This document shows, piece after piece, positions 34,332 through 42,205 of a stretch of DNA of 64,000 nucleotides. The stretch's first letter is position 1; each line of letters opens with the position of its first letter. The position numbers and the translations under genes were made by a program. The stretch is from Streptomyces lydicus (GTDB lineage Bacteria > Actinomycetota > Actinomycetes > Streptomycetales > Streptomycetaceae). The DNA is taken from assembly GCF_004125265.1 (NCBI RefSeq), contig NZ_RDTE01000003.1, positions 1,426,001 to 1,490,000 on the forward strand. Reading direction: 5' to 3'. The notes beneath the pieces are model-generated. The model was not told the origin of the DNA, did not search any database, and saw only the letters and a list, made by a program, of their open reading frames with translations.

Positions 34332-35345
34332 TCAGTCCTCCCCGGACGCCGAGACGTCCTCCGCCAGCCGGAAGCCCATCGCATACAGCGAGCGCGGGTA
34401 GGGGCCGTGCCGGCGCTGGCACCTGGCCAGATCGCGGAACCGGTTGAAGGCTCCGCCCCGGGCGATCCGGTAGGCGCCGAGCCTCACGTACAGGTCGTCG
34501 TGCACCACTTCGCCGCCCGGGTACGGCCCATAGGTGCTGCTGGTGTACTCCTCGACGTTGCCCGCCATGTCCAGGGCCCCGCACCACGACCGGCCCTCGG
34601 GGAAGGCCCCGACCGGGCTGGTCATGAGCAGGCCGGTCTCCAGTGTGTTGGCCGCCGGGGCGCTCCAGGTGTTGCCCCAGGGGTGGCGCCGTCCCTCCGG
34701 CCCCGCTGCGGCGTACTCCCATTCCTGCTCGGTGGGCAGACGGAAGCGGCGGCCGGTGCGCTCGCTGAGCCAGTGCGCGTAGGCGTCGGCGCAGTGTGCC
34801 GTGACCGTGTACACGGGATGGTTGGCGGCGGCGGGGTCGAAGCGGCCGTAGTTCCAGTTGCTCGGGATCACGGAATGGCCGGTGTCCTTGAGGAAGAGGG
34901 CGAACTCCTCATTGGTCACCGGGTACTTGGCGATGCCGAAGGCCGGGAGCGGGAGGGTGTGGCGGGGACATTCCTTCTCCACCCAGGACCGCTGCACGCC
35001 GAACCGGGCGGCGTCGGCGTGCAGTGCGTCGACCTCGCGCTCCGGCGTTCCGAGGAGTGCCCGGCCCCCGGGTACGTGCAGCATGTCCGGGGCGTCCCAG
35101 CGAATCCGGGGGTCGCCCGCGAGAGCCAGGGCAGTGCCGGCCGCCAGACGGTGTTCGAGGGTGAGTGAAGCGTCCTCGACCAGCTCGGCCAGCCGGCCCG
35201 GCGGATGGCCGGCCACCTGAGCGAAGTGCCGAAGACGCTCCGCTCTGGGTTCCACGTACCCCTCGGGCAGCCCCATGGCCGCTCTGTCGGTCAGGGAGTT
35301 GATATCGGCGTCGACCAGGTTCGCGTGCACAATGTGGGACGTCAC
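34332..35345 (-). CDS. SUMF1/FGE-fold protein (ToxD-like)
   Basis: A 337-residue protein. Residues about 90-330 are a formylglycine-generating-enzyme-sulfatase domain: MLHVPGGRALLGT, FGIAKYPVTNEEFALFL, RLPTEQEWEYAAAGPEG, HPWGN, GNVEEYTSS, RGGAFNRFRDLARC and a final MGFRLAED. The two active-site cysteines of true formylglycine-generating enzymes are absent (only one Cys in the C-terminal motif), so another reaction is likely, as in EgtB-like or ToxD-like proteins. It overlaps the cyclohydrolase gene by 4 nt, so the two are tightly linked. No sulfatase is nearby. Confidence 0.85.
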   Translation of the reverse strand: MTSHIVHANLVDADINSLTDRAAMGLPEGYVEPRAERLRHFAQVAGHPPGRLAELVEDASLTLEHRLAAGTALALAGDPRIRWDAPDMLHVPGGRALLGTPEREVDALHADAARFGVQRSWVEKECPRHTLPLPAFGIAKYPVTNEEFALFLKDTGHSVIPSNWNYGRFDPAAANHPVYTVTAHCADAYAHWLSERTGRRFRLPTEQEWEYAAAGPEGRRHPWGNTWSAPAANTLETGLLMTSPVGAFPEGRSWCGALDMAGNVEEYTSSTYGPYPGGEVVHDDLYVRLGAYRIARGGAFNRFRDLARCQRRHGPYPRSLYAMGFRLAEDVSASGED

Positions 35346-36028
35346 GGTGCCCCCTGCGGTGAGACGCCGACGGGGAGTCCGGTGAGCGGACGTGCCGTGC
35401 CCAGTGCGTCGAGGTGGCCCATCAGCCGGTCCTTGACTTCGAGGTACGCCTCGTTGAAGGGGGTGCGGAAGCCGCCGAGCGGGAGCCGGTCCTCGACCAC
35501 GATCCCCTGGGCGGCGAGCTGTCCGACCTTCTCGGGGTTGTTGGTCATGAGGCGGACCCGGGTGATGCCCAGATGCCGCAGGCAGTCGGCGGCCATCCGG
35601 AAGTCACGGCCCTCCGCCGGGAAGCCGAGGGCGAGGTTCGCGCTGATGGTGTCGTGCCCCGCCGCTTGCAGCGCATAGGCGCGGATCTTGTTCGCCAGGC
35701 CGATGCCCCGCCCTTCCTGGCGGAGCATGTAGACGAGAACCCCGTTGGACGACTGGACGATGGCGGCCAGGGACGCGGACAGCTGGGGACCGCAGTCGCA
35801 CTTCTCGGAGCCGAGGACGTCTCCGGTGAAGCAGGCGCTGTGGATGCGTGCGATCGGCGGGGCGGCGGATTCGCTCCGCGGCGCAGCCGTCCGCAGGGTG
35901 ACCACTTCCTCCGTCTCCCGGCCGTCCGCGCCGACCTGCCCGAAGACGGTCAGCTGCATGAGGGTGGAACCGACCGGGACGGGAGCACTCGCAAGGCGTG
36001 CCACCACGATCTCATCGGATGTCGTCAT
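35342..36028 (-). CDS. GTP cyclohydrolase II (RibA/ToxB-like)
   Basis: A 228-residue enzyme opening GTP to 2,5-diamino-6-ribosylamino-4(3H)-pyrimidinone phosphate. Zinc ligands Cys66, Cys77 and Cys79 are in RIHSACFTGD and SEKCDCG; REGRGIGLANKIRAY and RLMTNNPEKV follow. Tyr118, equivalent to E. coli RibA Tyr105, is kept, so it should behave as a normal cyclohydrolase II, not as the formyl-releasing-deficient variant with Met. No ribB, ribD, ribE or ribH is present here, so it more likely serves secondary metabolism. AGGAG precedes the ATG. Confidence 0.93.
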   Translation of the reverse strand: MTTSDEIVVARLASAPVPVGSTLMQLTVFGQVGADGRETEEVVTLRTAAPRSESAAPPIARIHSACFTGDVLGSEKCDCGPQLSASLAAIVQSSNGVLVYMLRQEGRGIGLANKIRAYALQAAGHDTISANLALGFPAEGRDFRMAADCLRHLGITRVRLMTNNPEKVGQLAAQGIVVEDRLPLGGFRTPFNEAYLEVKDRLMGHLDALGTARPLTGLPVGVSPQGAP

Positions 36029-36038
36029 CAGGCGGCTC

Positions 36039-37760
36039 CTAGTTGCTCCGGCCGGCGGATCCGACGACCGCAGGCGCCTCGATCTCGTACACCTGGCCGT
36101 CGTAGGAGGAGGCCAGGAACCGCCCCGGCACGCCGGCGGCAGCCAGTGCCGAGATGCCGGCAGTCGTCGGCCGCGCGTCGCGCACCCACGCACCGGCCCC
36201 GAGGTCATAGACAGCGACCCGGCCGTGGTAGCCGCCCGTCGCGATCAGGCCGGTGTGCGGGTCGGCCGCGACGCACTTGATGCTGTTGCGGTGCGGAGTC
36301 GGCACGACGTCCTGCTGCTCCCCGCTTGCGGTCCAGATCCTCAGCGTCAGGTCGCGGCTCACACTCACGAAACGTCCGTCCGGAAGAGCCGCCGCGCCGT
36401 TGGCTATCCGCGCGTGCGCCTCGTCGTCGCCGGCGACGGGTTTCAGATCCGGCAGGGAATGCCACCTCGCGGCACCGGTGGCGCACACGCTGAAGAGCAC
36501 ATCGCCCTGGACGGCCACGCCCTTGACGGCGTTCTCGTGGATGCGGTGCTCGCCGACCAGTCTCAGTCCGGTCCCCAACTCGTCACGCAGGACGAGCGCC
36601 TCACCGGTGTAGGTGCCGACGACCAGCACATCGCCGTCCGGTGACGTGTGTACGGCCGCGCAGTTGAGAGGGGAACGGTGCCGGTGCAGCACCGCCCCGG
36701 TCCTCGCGTCGTACAGGGCGCCGAGCTGGCCGCCGCTGACGACCGTACCCGCGACCGGGGTGACGAAGTTGCAGCAGCTGCCGAGTTCGGCCGACACCTC
36801 GTCATCGCGCCGGACCGTGCCGCTGTCGCCGACCGTGAACCGCCCGAAGGGGGTACTCGCGACCGCGTTCAGGCCCGGTGTGGGCTCGACGCCGGTCAGG
36901 TCCCAGCTCCCGGTGTCCCGGTCGAAGACGGCGTAACTCGATCCGAAGGTCCCGAAGACCCAGCGGGTGGCATCGAGTCTGGCGCAGGACCGCAGCCAGA
37001 CGTCGGCCGGCACCTCGCTCGTCAGGAGGTGGACGGGGTCCGTCTCCCCGTCCAGGCGCCACAGCCGCACCGTGCGGTCGTAGCTGGAACTGAGCAGAAT
37101 GCCGCTCTCGGCGTCGTAGGCGAGCCGCTTGATCCCGGCGTCGTGGACACGGTGGCGCCTGGTGCCCGACGGGCCGATCAGGATCAGCTCTCCCTCGTCA
37201 TTGCCGAGCGCGAAGCGGTCCACGCCCAGAACCGCGACCGTGTCCGTCTCGGCGTCCCCGAGGTCGATGGTGCTCAACAGTGATCCGCCGGCGGCGTCCC
37301 AGCGGCGTACGGTTCCGTCGTCGCTGGTGGTCACCAACTCGGCGCCGTCCCGCACCCATTCGACCGACAGGACGTCGGCCTCGTGCCCCTCCAGGCGGTG
37401 GATCAGGCGTCCGTCCAGGTCGTAGATCCGCGCGAGGTGGTCGCGTGAGGCCGTGGCCACCCGTGTCTCGTCGGGCGAGACCACCGTCATCTCCACGTCG
37501 TCCTTCTGGTCCGTGAGGACCGTGATGAGACGCAGGTCGGGCACGGACCATAAGCGGGCCGAATAGTCGCTGCTCGATGTCACGACGATGCGGCCGGAAG
37601 CGGAGAACCGGCACTGATTGGCGAGGTGGTCGTGGCGTGCCTCGGTGAGGGCGGTACGGGTCGACGCATTCCAGAGAATGACCCGGTTGTCATAGCCGGC
37701 GGTCACCACGAGTCCGCCGTGGGCATCGATTCCGCTGATCGGCGATGCGTGCTTAATCAT
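36039..37760 (-). CDS. WD40-repeat protein (ToxC-like)
   Basis: A 573-residue beta-propeller protein with about 12-14 WD40-like blades, probably two propellers. Clear repeats include YDNRVILWNAST, SSDYSARLWSVPD, SRDHLARIYDLDG, SDDGTVRRWDAAGG and SYDRTVRLWRLDG. There is no signal peptide or kinase domain. It is the first gene of the operon, followed 10 bp later by the cyclohydrolase. A stand-alone WD40 protein beside a GTP cyclohydrolase II is characteristic of toxoflavin-type clusters (ToxC), where its role is unknown. ATG with AGAGGA upstream. Confidence 0.88.
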   Translation of the reverse strand: MIKHASPISGIDAHGGLVVTAGYDNRVILWNASTRTALTEARHDHLANQCRFSASGRIVVTSSSDYSARLWSVPDLRLITVLTDQKDDVEMTVVSPDETRVATASRDHLARIYDLDGRLIHRLEGHEADVLSVEWVRDGAELVTTSDDGTVRRWDAAGGSLLSTIDLGDAETDTVAVLGVDRFALGNDEGELILIGPSGTRRHRVHDAGIKRLAYDAESGILLSSSYDRTVRLWRLDGETDPVHLLTSEVPADVWLRSCARLDATRWVFGTFGSSYAVFDRDTGSWDLTGVEPTPGLNAVASTPFGRFTVGDSGTVRRDDEVSAELGSCCNFVTPVAGTVVSGGQLGALYDARTGAVLHRHRSPLNCAAVHTSPDGDVLVVGTYTGEALVLRDELGTGLRLVGEHRIHENAVKGVAVQGDVLFSVCATGAARWHSLPDLKPVAGDDEAHARIANGAAALPDGRFVSVSRDLTLRIWTASGEQQDVVPTPHRNSIKCVAADPHTGLIATGGYHGRVAVYDLGAGAWVRDARPTTAGISALAAAGVPGRFLASSYDGQVYEIEAPAVVGSAGRSN

Positions 37761-37949
37761 GAATTCCTCTTGTCGTCGCGTGTCAGCCCCCGCGAACGGG
37801 CACAGGTGTCTCCCGTACGGAGCGATGACGCCACATGGGTGGTGCGGATGAATTCCGCCGACTGCATGGACAGAGAAAAGCGTGCAAACGAAACGCGGAT
37901 CGGCTTCGAGCCGGGCGTGGACGAGGGGCCGCAGGGTGGCCGAGGCAGG

Positions 37950-37978
37950 ACTGTAGTTTTGGCAAATGCCCAAGTCAA
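37950..37978 (-). promoter_or_regulatory. Vegetative-type promoter of the nine-gene operon
   Basis: On the minus strand TTGACT (37973-37978), a 17-bp spacer, and TACAGT (37950-37955) match the housekeeping -35/-10 pattern well. Transcription from here would give a leader of about 180 nt before the WD40 gene. I saw no recognised riboswitch in that leader. Confidence 0.65.
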
Positions 37979-38272
37979 CGGCGTTCGGACAACTGTCTCG
38001 TTTTGACATATTTCCGTCAGCCGGAAAAGCCCTCTGGATTGAGTCAAGATCGTATGAGCACGCCCCGCGCGGCTCCTGCCACTGCCTGCACGGACCCGCG
38101 TAAATGCATGATCACCGCTCCTCGTGACCACTGCCGAAACCCACCCGTCGGTGCCCGGCGGACACCGGCCACGAGTCTCCCGACAGCCCCGGAATGAGCC
38201 AATGTGCATCGGCCGTGTTGCCGAAGGGGGCGCCGCACCCTTCCATGGAGAACAGCGATCTCAGGGGGAACA
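37979..38272. other. Intergenic region before questin-oxidase-like gene
   Basis: Relatively AT-rich around 37979-38060. It must hold the plus-strand promoter for the gene at 38273; TTGACA occurs at 38004-38009 but no good -10 lies 17-18 bp further. No small gene with a convincing ribosome binding site is seen. Confidence 0.4.
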
Positions 38273-39307
38273 GTGGACGATCTGGACGGCGCACTGCAGT
38301 ACCTCAGCGACTCCGGGCCCGAGTTCGGCCCCGGCGTGAGCAACCACGGCCCCATGGCCGCCGAAGCCCTGGGACACCTCGGGCACACCGACGCGATCGG
38401 CGCCTGGGTGTCCTCGTACCGGAAACTCCTCTACGAGGACACCTACGGGCGTTTCCACGAGATCACCCACGACAACTGGCGCCCCGCCCTCGGCAACATG
38501 CGACTCCTCGGAGACTGGACCGAGTTCTTCCGGCGGGAACTCGGCGGCGCCGCCTGGACCGACGTCCTCGCCCGCTGGTGGCCGCGCCTGCTGCCGGGCT
38601 TCGCCGCAGGAGGAGGCCACGGCGTCATCCGCACCGGGCACGCGGTGCGGATGCTGACGGAGGCCCACACGCCGTGGCGTCTTGAGGAACTCGCCCGCGG
38701 ACTGGGCTACTGGGCCGCCCGGTACCAGGAACTCCCCGAGGCACCGTCGACACCGCGTGAGCGGGACCTGGCGCAGGCGTGGGAGGCGGTACCGAGGCTG
38801 CGCAGCGACCAGGGCATGGGCATGATCTTCAGGATCCGGCTCGAAACGGTATGGCTCGAACCGGACTTCGCGCCGGCCGTGGACTCCCTCCGCCCCGAGA
38901 ACGACGCCGACGCGGCGCTGAGCCGGCTCACCCGGGCCGCCGCCGGGAGCTATCTCACGGACGATCACAAAACCCCCATGGCCTTCGTCCACGCGCTCAC
39001 CACACCTGCCGCGGTACGCCTGGTCCTGCCGAGTCTGCCCGCCGGACTCCACTGGCCCAGCGTCGCCGCCGCAGTCCGTTTCTCAGCGGCCATCCGCAGC
39101 GCCTACGGCACCGGGCACCGCGAGCACCACCCCGGGGAGCCGGCCCAGGACTACGCCACACTCGCCGAACGCGCCCTGGCGACCGAGGATCCGCACGCCA
39201 TCAAATACGTGGAAGCCTGCCAACGCGAAGACCAACTCAGCCCCGCCCCGGCCTACGCCATCGCAGCGACCGACTGGGTCCGCCGCTGCGAGACCGGCTC
39301 CTTCTGA
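38273..39307 (+). CDS. Questin oxidase-family protein (DUF4243)
   Basis: A 344-residue, all-helical, His-rich protein resembling the questin oxidase/AflY family. Segments are VSNHGPMAAEALGHLG, GRFHEITHDNWRPALGNM, GGHGVIRTGHAVRML and MAFVHALTTPAAVRLVLP. Fungal members open aromatic rings by Baeyer-Villiger-type oxidation; bacterial members are mostly uncharacterised. The GTG start has AGGGGGAA upstream. It is divergent from the WD40 operon across a 512-bp spacer and may supply an oxidative step to the same pathway. Confidence 0.75.
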   Translation: MDDLDGALQYLSDSGPEFGPGVSNHGPMAAEALGHLGHTDAIGAWVSSYRKLLYEDTYGRFHEITHDNWRPALGNMRLLGDWTEFFRRELGGAAWTDVLARWWPRLLPGFAAGGGHGVIRTGHAVRMLTEAHTPWRLEELARGLGYWAARYQELPEAPSTPRERDLAQAWEAVPRLRSDQGMGMIFRIRLETVWLEPDFAPAVDSLRPENDADAALSRLTRAAAGSYLTDDHKTPMAFVHALTTPAAVRLVLPSLPAGLHWPSVAAAVRFSAAIRSAYGTGHREHHPGEPAQDYATLAERALATEDPHAIKYVEACQREDQLSPAPAYAIAATDWVRRCETGSF

Positions 39308-39326
39308 ACGCGGCCGAAAGGCCCGG

Positions 39327-40409
39327 TCACGCGGGTGTGGTGGCCTGTTCCTGGCGCGGACTGGTGAGCTGATGCTGATCCGCCGGTCGTGCGTTCAGCA
39401 CGGGAATGACGGCACTCGCGTACGCGTCGATCACCGCTTCCTTCGCGTCGTGCATGGCGTACAGAGCGAACTGGTCGACGCCCAGCTCCCGGAGCCTGAG
39501 CAGCTTGTCCACGTGTGCCGACGCCGGGCCGACGAGGCAGAAGCGGTCCACGATCTCGTCGGGGACGAAGGCGGTGTCGGGGTTGCCCGCGCGGCCGTGG
39601 TGGGCGTAGTCGTAGCCCTCGCGAGCTGCGATGTAGTCCGTCAGCTCCTGCGGGACCATGCCGGAGTCGCTGCCGTAGGTGGTCACCAGGTCGGCCACAT
39701 GGTTGCCGACCATGCCACCGAACCAGCGGCACTGTTCGCGCGCCTGCGCGAGCGCCCGGGGTGAGTCGTCCTCGGTGACGTAGGCGGGGGCCGCGACGCA
39801 GATCTTGACATCGGAGGGGGCACGGCCTGCCGCCACCGCGGCCGCGCGCACCGCCTTCACCATCCACTCCGTGAGGAACGGGTCGGCGAGCTGCAGGATG
39901 AAGCCGTCGGCCTCCTCGCCCGCCATCTTGAGCGCCTTCGGCCCGTACGCGGCCATCCAGACCGGCAGTTGGGCACCGTCTTGCACCCAGGGGAACCGCA
40001 CCGTCGTGCCGCCGCCGAGGTCCGCCTCGTCGCCGCGGCCGAGCGCACGGATGGCCTTCATGGCCTCGCTGATCCGCGCGAGGGTGTGGGGCCTGCGGCC
40101 CGCCACCCGCATCGCGGAGTCGCCGCGGCCGATCCCGCACACGGTGCGGTTGCCGTACATGTCGTTGAGGGTGGCGAAGGTGGAGGCGGTGACCTCCCAG
40201 GTGCGGGTGCCCGGGTTCGTGACCATCGGGCCGACCGTGAGACGGCTGGTCTCGGCCAGGATGCGGCTGTAGATGACGAACGGTTCCTGCCACAGCACGC
40301 ACGAGTCGAAGGTCCAGCCGTAGGTGAACCCTCCGGCCTCCGCGCGCTTCATGAGGCCGACGACCTCGGAGGCCGGCGGGTCGGTCTGCAGAACGAGTCC
40401 GAAGTCCAT
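39327..40409 (-). CDS. LLM-class F420-dependent oxidoreductase, TIGR03842-like (copy 2)
   Basis: A 360-residue paralogue of the protein at 26573-27574, with the same landmarks (DFGLVLQTDPP, YGWTFDSCVLWQEPF, CGIGRGDSAMRVAG, VWMAAYGPKAL) and a longer C-terminal tail. It lies 21 bp downstream of intact dihydropyrimidinase on the same strand, so it probably works on hydantoins or dihydropyrimidines in that pathway. AAGGAGGGG precedes the ATG. Confidence 0.9.
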   Translation of the reverse strand: MDFGLVLQTDPPASEVVGLMKRAEAGGFTYGWTFDSCVLWQEPFVIYSRILAETSRLTVGPMVTNPGTRTWEVTASTFATLNDMYGNRTVCGIGRGDSAMRVAGRRPHTLARISEAMKAIRALGRGDEADLGGGTTVRFPWVQDGAQLPVWMAAYGPKALKMAGEEADGFILQLADPFLTEWMVKAVRAAAVAAGRAPSDVKICVAAPAYVTEDDSPRALAQAREQCRWFGGMVGNHVADLVTTYGSDSGMVPQELTDYIAAREGYDYAHHGRAGNPDTAFVPDEIVDRFCLVGPASAHVDKLLRLRELGVDQFALYAMHDAKEAVIDAYASAVIPVLNARPADQHQLTSPRQEQATTPA

Positions 40410-40430
40410 GGTGTTCCCCTCCTTGGTTCC

Positions 40431-41840
40431 TCAGATCAGGTACTGGCAGGTGCCACGCGGGATGTACTGGCCGTGCCCCGCGCGGCCGGTGAACTCCCGC
40501 CGGTCGATGACGAGTTCACCCCGCGAGAGGACCGTTTCCACCTGCCCGGTGAGCTGCTTGCCCTCGTACGCCGAGTAGTCGACGTTCATGTGGTGGGTCT
40601 CGGCCGAGAGGGTCTGCCGGGCGGTGGGATCGTAGATGACGAGGTCGGCGTCGGCGCCGGGGGCGATGGTGCCCTTCTTCGGGTAGAGGCCGAACATCCG
40701 GGCCGGGGTGGCGCAGGCGATCTCGATCCAGCGGCGGCGGCTGATCCGGCCCTCCACGACGGCCTGGTGCAGGAGGTCCATCCGGTTCTCCACGCCGGGC
40801 AACCCGTTGGGGATCTTGGAGAAGTCGCCGCGGCCGAGCTCCTTCTGCCCCTGGAAGCAGAAGGGGCAGTGGTCGGTGGAGACCACCTGGAGGTCGTTGG
40901 TGCGCAGCCCGCGCCACAACGCCTCCTGATGCTCCCGCGGCCGCAGCGGCGTGGAGCAGACGTACTTGGCGCCCTCGAAGTCCGGCTCGGCGAGGTTGTC
41001 CGTGGACAGGAACAGATACTGCGGGCAGGTCTCGCCGAAGACGTTCAGCCCCTTGTCGCGGGCCTGGGCGATCTCCGCGAGGGCTTCCTCGGCGGAGACA
41101 TGGACGACGTAGAGCGGTGCGCCGGCCACCCGCGCCAGCTGGATGGTGCGGTGGGTGGCCTCGGCCTCCAGGAGGACCTTGCGGACCTCGCCGTGGTAGC
41201 GCGGGTCGGTCCTCCCCTCGGCCAGCGCCTGTTCGACCAGGACGTCGATGGCGATGCCGTTCTCGGCATGCATCATCACCAGTCCGCCGTTGTCGGCGGA
41301 GCGCTGCATCGCGCGCAGGATCTGCCCGTCGTCGCTGTAGAAGACGCCGGGGTAGGCGGTGAACAGCTTGAACGAGGTGACGCCCTCCGCCACCAGGAGG
41401 TCCATCTCCTTGAGGGTGTGCTCGTTGACGTCCGAGAGGATCATGTGGAACGCGTAGTCGATGGCGCACTGGGCGTCGGACTTGGCGTGCCAGGTGTCCA
41501 GGCCGGCCCGGAGCGACTTGCCGCGGGACTGGACCGCGAAGTCGATCAGGGTGGTGGTGCCGCCCCAGGCCGCGGCGCGGGTCCCGGTCTCGAAGGTGTC
41601 GGAGGAGAAGGTCCCGCCGAAGGGGAAGTCCAGGTGGGTGTGGGCGTCGACGCCGCCCGGGATGACGTATCTGCCGGTGGCGTCGAGGATGCGGTCCGCC
41701 GCCTGCGCCCAGCGTTCGGCGGTGGGGTTGCCGTGTGCGGCGAGGGCGGCGATCCGCCCGTCCTCCACCAGGACATCGGCGTGGATCTCGTCGGCGGCTG
41801 TGATCACCAGTCCGCCCCGGACGACCGTACGGCTCACCAT
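40431..41840 (-). CDS. hydA: Dihydropyrimidinase (D-hydantoinase)
   Basis: A 469-residue amidohydrolase opening the ring of dihydrouracil, dihydrothymine or hydantoins. The binuclear zinc site is seen as His67 and His69 in DAHTHLD, carboxylated Lys158 in TSFKLFTAYPG, His in MMHAENG and VVHVSAEE, and Asp in STDHCPF. Length is normal. It starts an operon with LLM copy 2. AAGGAG precedes the ATG. An inverted repeat containing GATCTACG lies about 100 bp upstream and shares a 10-mer with the region upstream of the amidohydrolase gene at 44516. Confidence 0.95.
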   Translation of the reverse strand: MVSRTVVRGGLVITAADEIHADVLVEDGRIAALAAHGNPTAERWAQAADRILDATGRYVIPGGVDAHTHLDFPFGGTFSSDTFETGTRAAAWGGTTTLIDFAVQSRGKSLRAGLDTWHAKSDAQCAIDYAFHMILSDVNEHTLKEMDLLVAEGVTSFKLFTAYPGVFYSDDGQILRAMQRSADNGGLVMMHAENGIAIDVLVEQALAEGRTDPRYHGEVRKVLLEAEATHRTIQLARVAGAPLYVVHVSAEEALAEIAQARDKGLNVFGETCPQYLFLSTDNLAEPDFEGAKYVCSTPLRPREHQEALWRGLRTNDLQVVSTDHCPFCFQGQKELGRGDFSKIPNGLPGVENRMDLLHQAVVEGRISRRRWIEIACATPARMFGLYPKKGTIAPGADADLVIYDPTARQTLSAETHHMNVDYSAYEGKQLTGQVETVLSRGELVIDRREFTGRAGHGQYIPRGTCQYLI

Positions 41841-41942
41841 CCTGCTCCTTCCACACCAGCGACATCGGTGGCACGGGAAGGCGGAGCCGACGCGCACCAT
41901 CCCCTCGGCAGGTCCGCTCCGCTGACGCCACGCCACAACCGG

Positions 41943-41960
41943 TCTACACCCGTAGATCGC
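41943..41960 (-). promoter_or_regulatory. TCTAC-N4-GTAGA site upstream of hydA
   Basis: TCTAC (41943-41947) and GTAGA (41952-41956) form an inverted repeat with a 4-bp spacer, 103 bp before the hydA start. Read on the minus strand it includes GCGATCTACG (41951-41960), identical to a 10-mer at 45411-45420 upstream of the ureidopropionase-like gene. A common operator for the two catabolic units is possible. Confidence 0.4.
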
Positions 41961-42127
41961 GGTCGAGAAGGAGACCGTAGAAGCATGTCACCCATGGTGG
42001 CAATACCGTGACCGTTGATCAGCGGAGATGTTCGTGTTGCGCCGACGGTCATCTGGACGGTTCAACGCGGGGCCGGGCGCGGCGGCCGCGGCAGCCGGCG
42101 GAGGGGTGCGGGGGCGGCCCGTTGGGC

Positions 42128-42157
42128 AGGTATGCGCCGACGCCGGCGGGCATACCT
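42128..42157 (+). promoter_or_regulatory. Stem-loop upstream of the binding-protein gene
   Basis: AGGTATGC (42128-42135) and GCATACCT (42150-42157) pair perfectly, and CGCCG/CGGCG extend the stem inward with one bulged G. It ends 48 bp before the start codon at 42206. It could be a protein operator or an RNA element in the leader. The remaining divergent spacer (41841-42205) has no gene. Confidence 0.45.
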
Positions 42158-42205
42158 CGCGAGCGCCACAGCATCCTGGCGGACGATGCAGAGAGGCGAG
42201 AGGGC

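Noticed and set aside
34332..35345. Sulfatase-activating formylglycine-generating enzyme
   Set aside because: Catalytic cysteine pair absent and no sulfatase gene in the window.
35342..36028. Riboflavin biosynthesis gene
   Set aside because: The enzyme is a normal cyclohydrolase II but no other riboflavin gene is adjacent; operon partners point to another pathway.
37761..37949. Riboswitch in the WD40 operon leader
   Set aside because: I looked for purine, FMN, preQ1 and guanidine-type consensus elements and saw no match.
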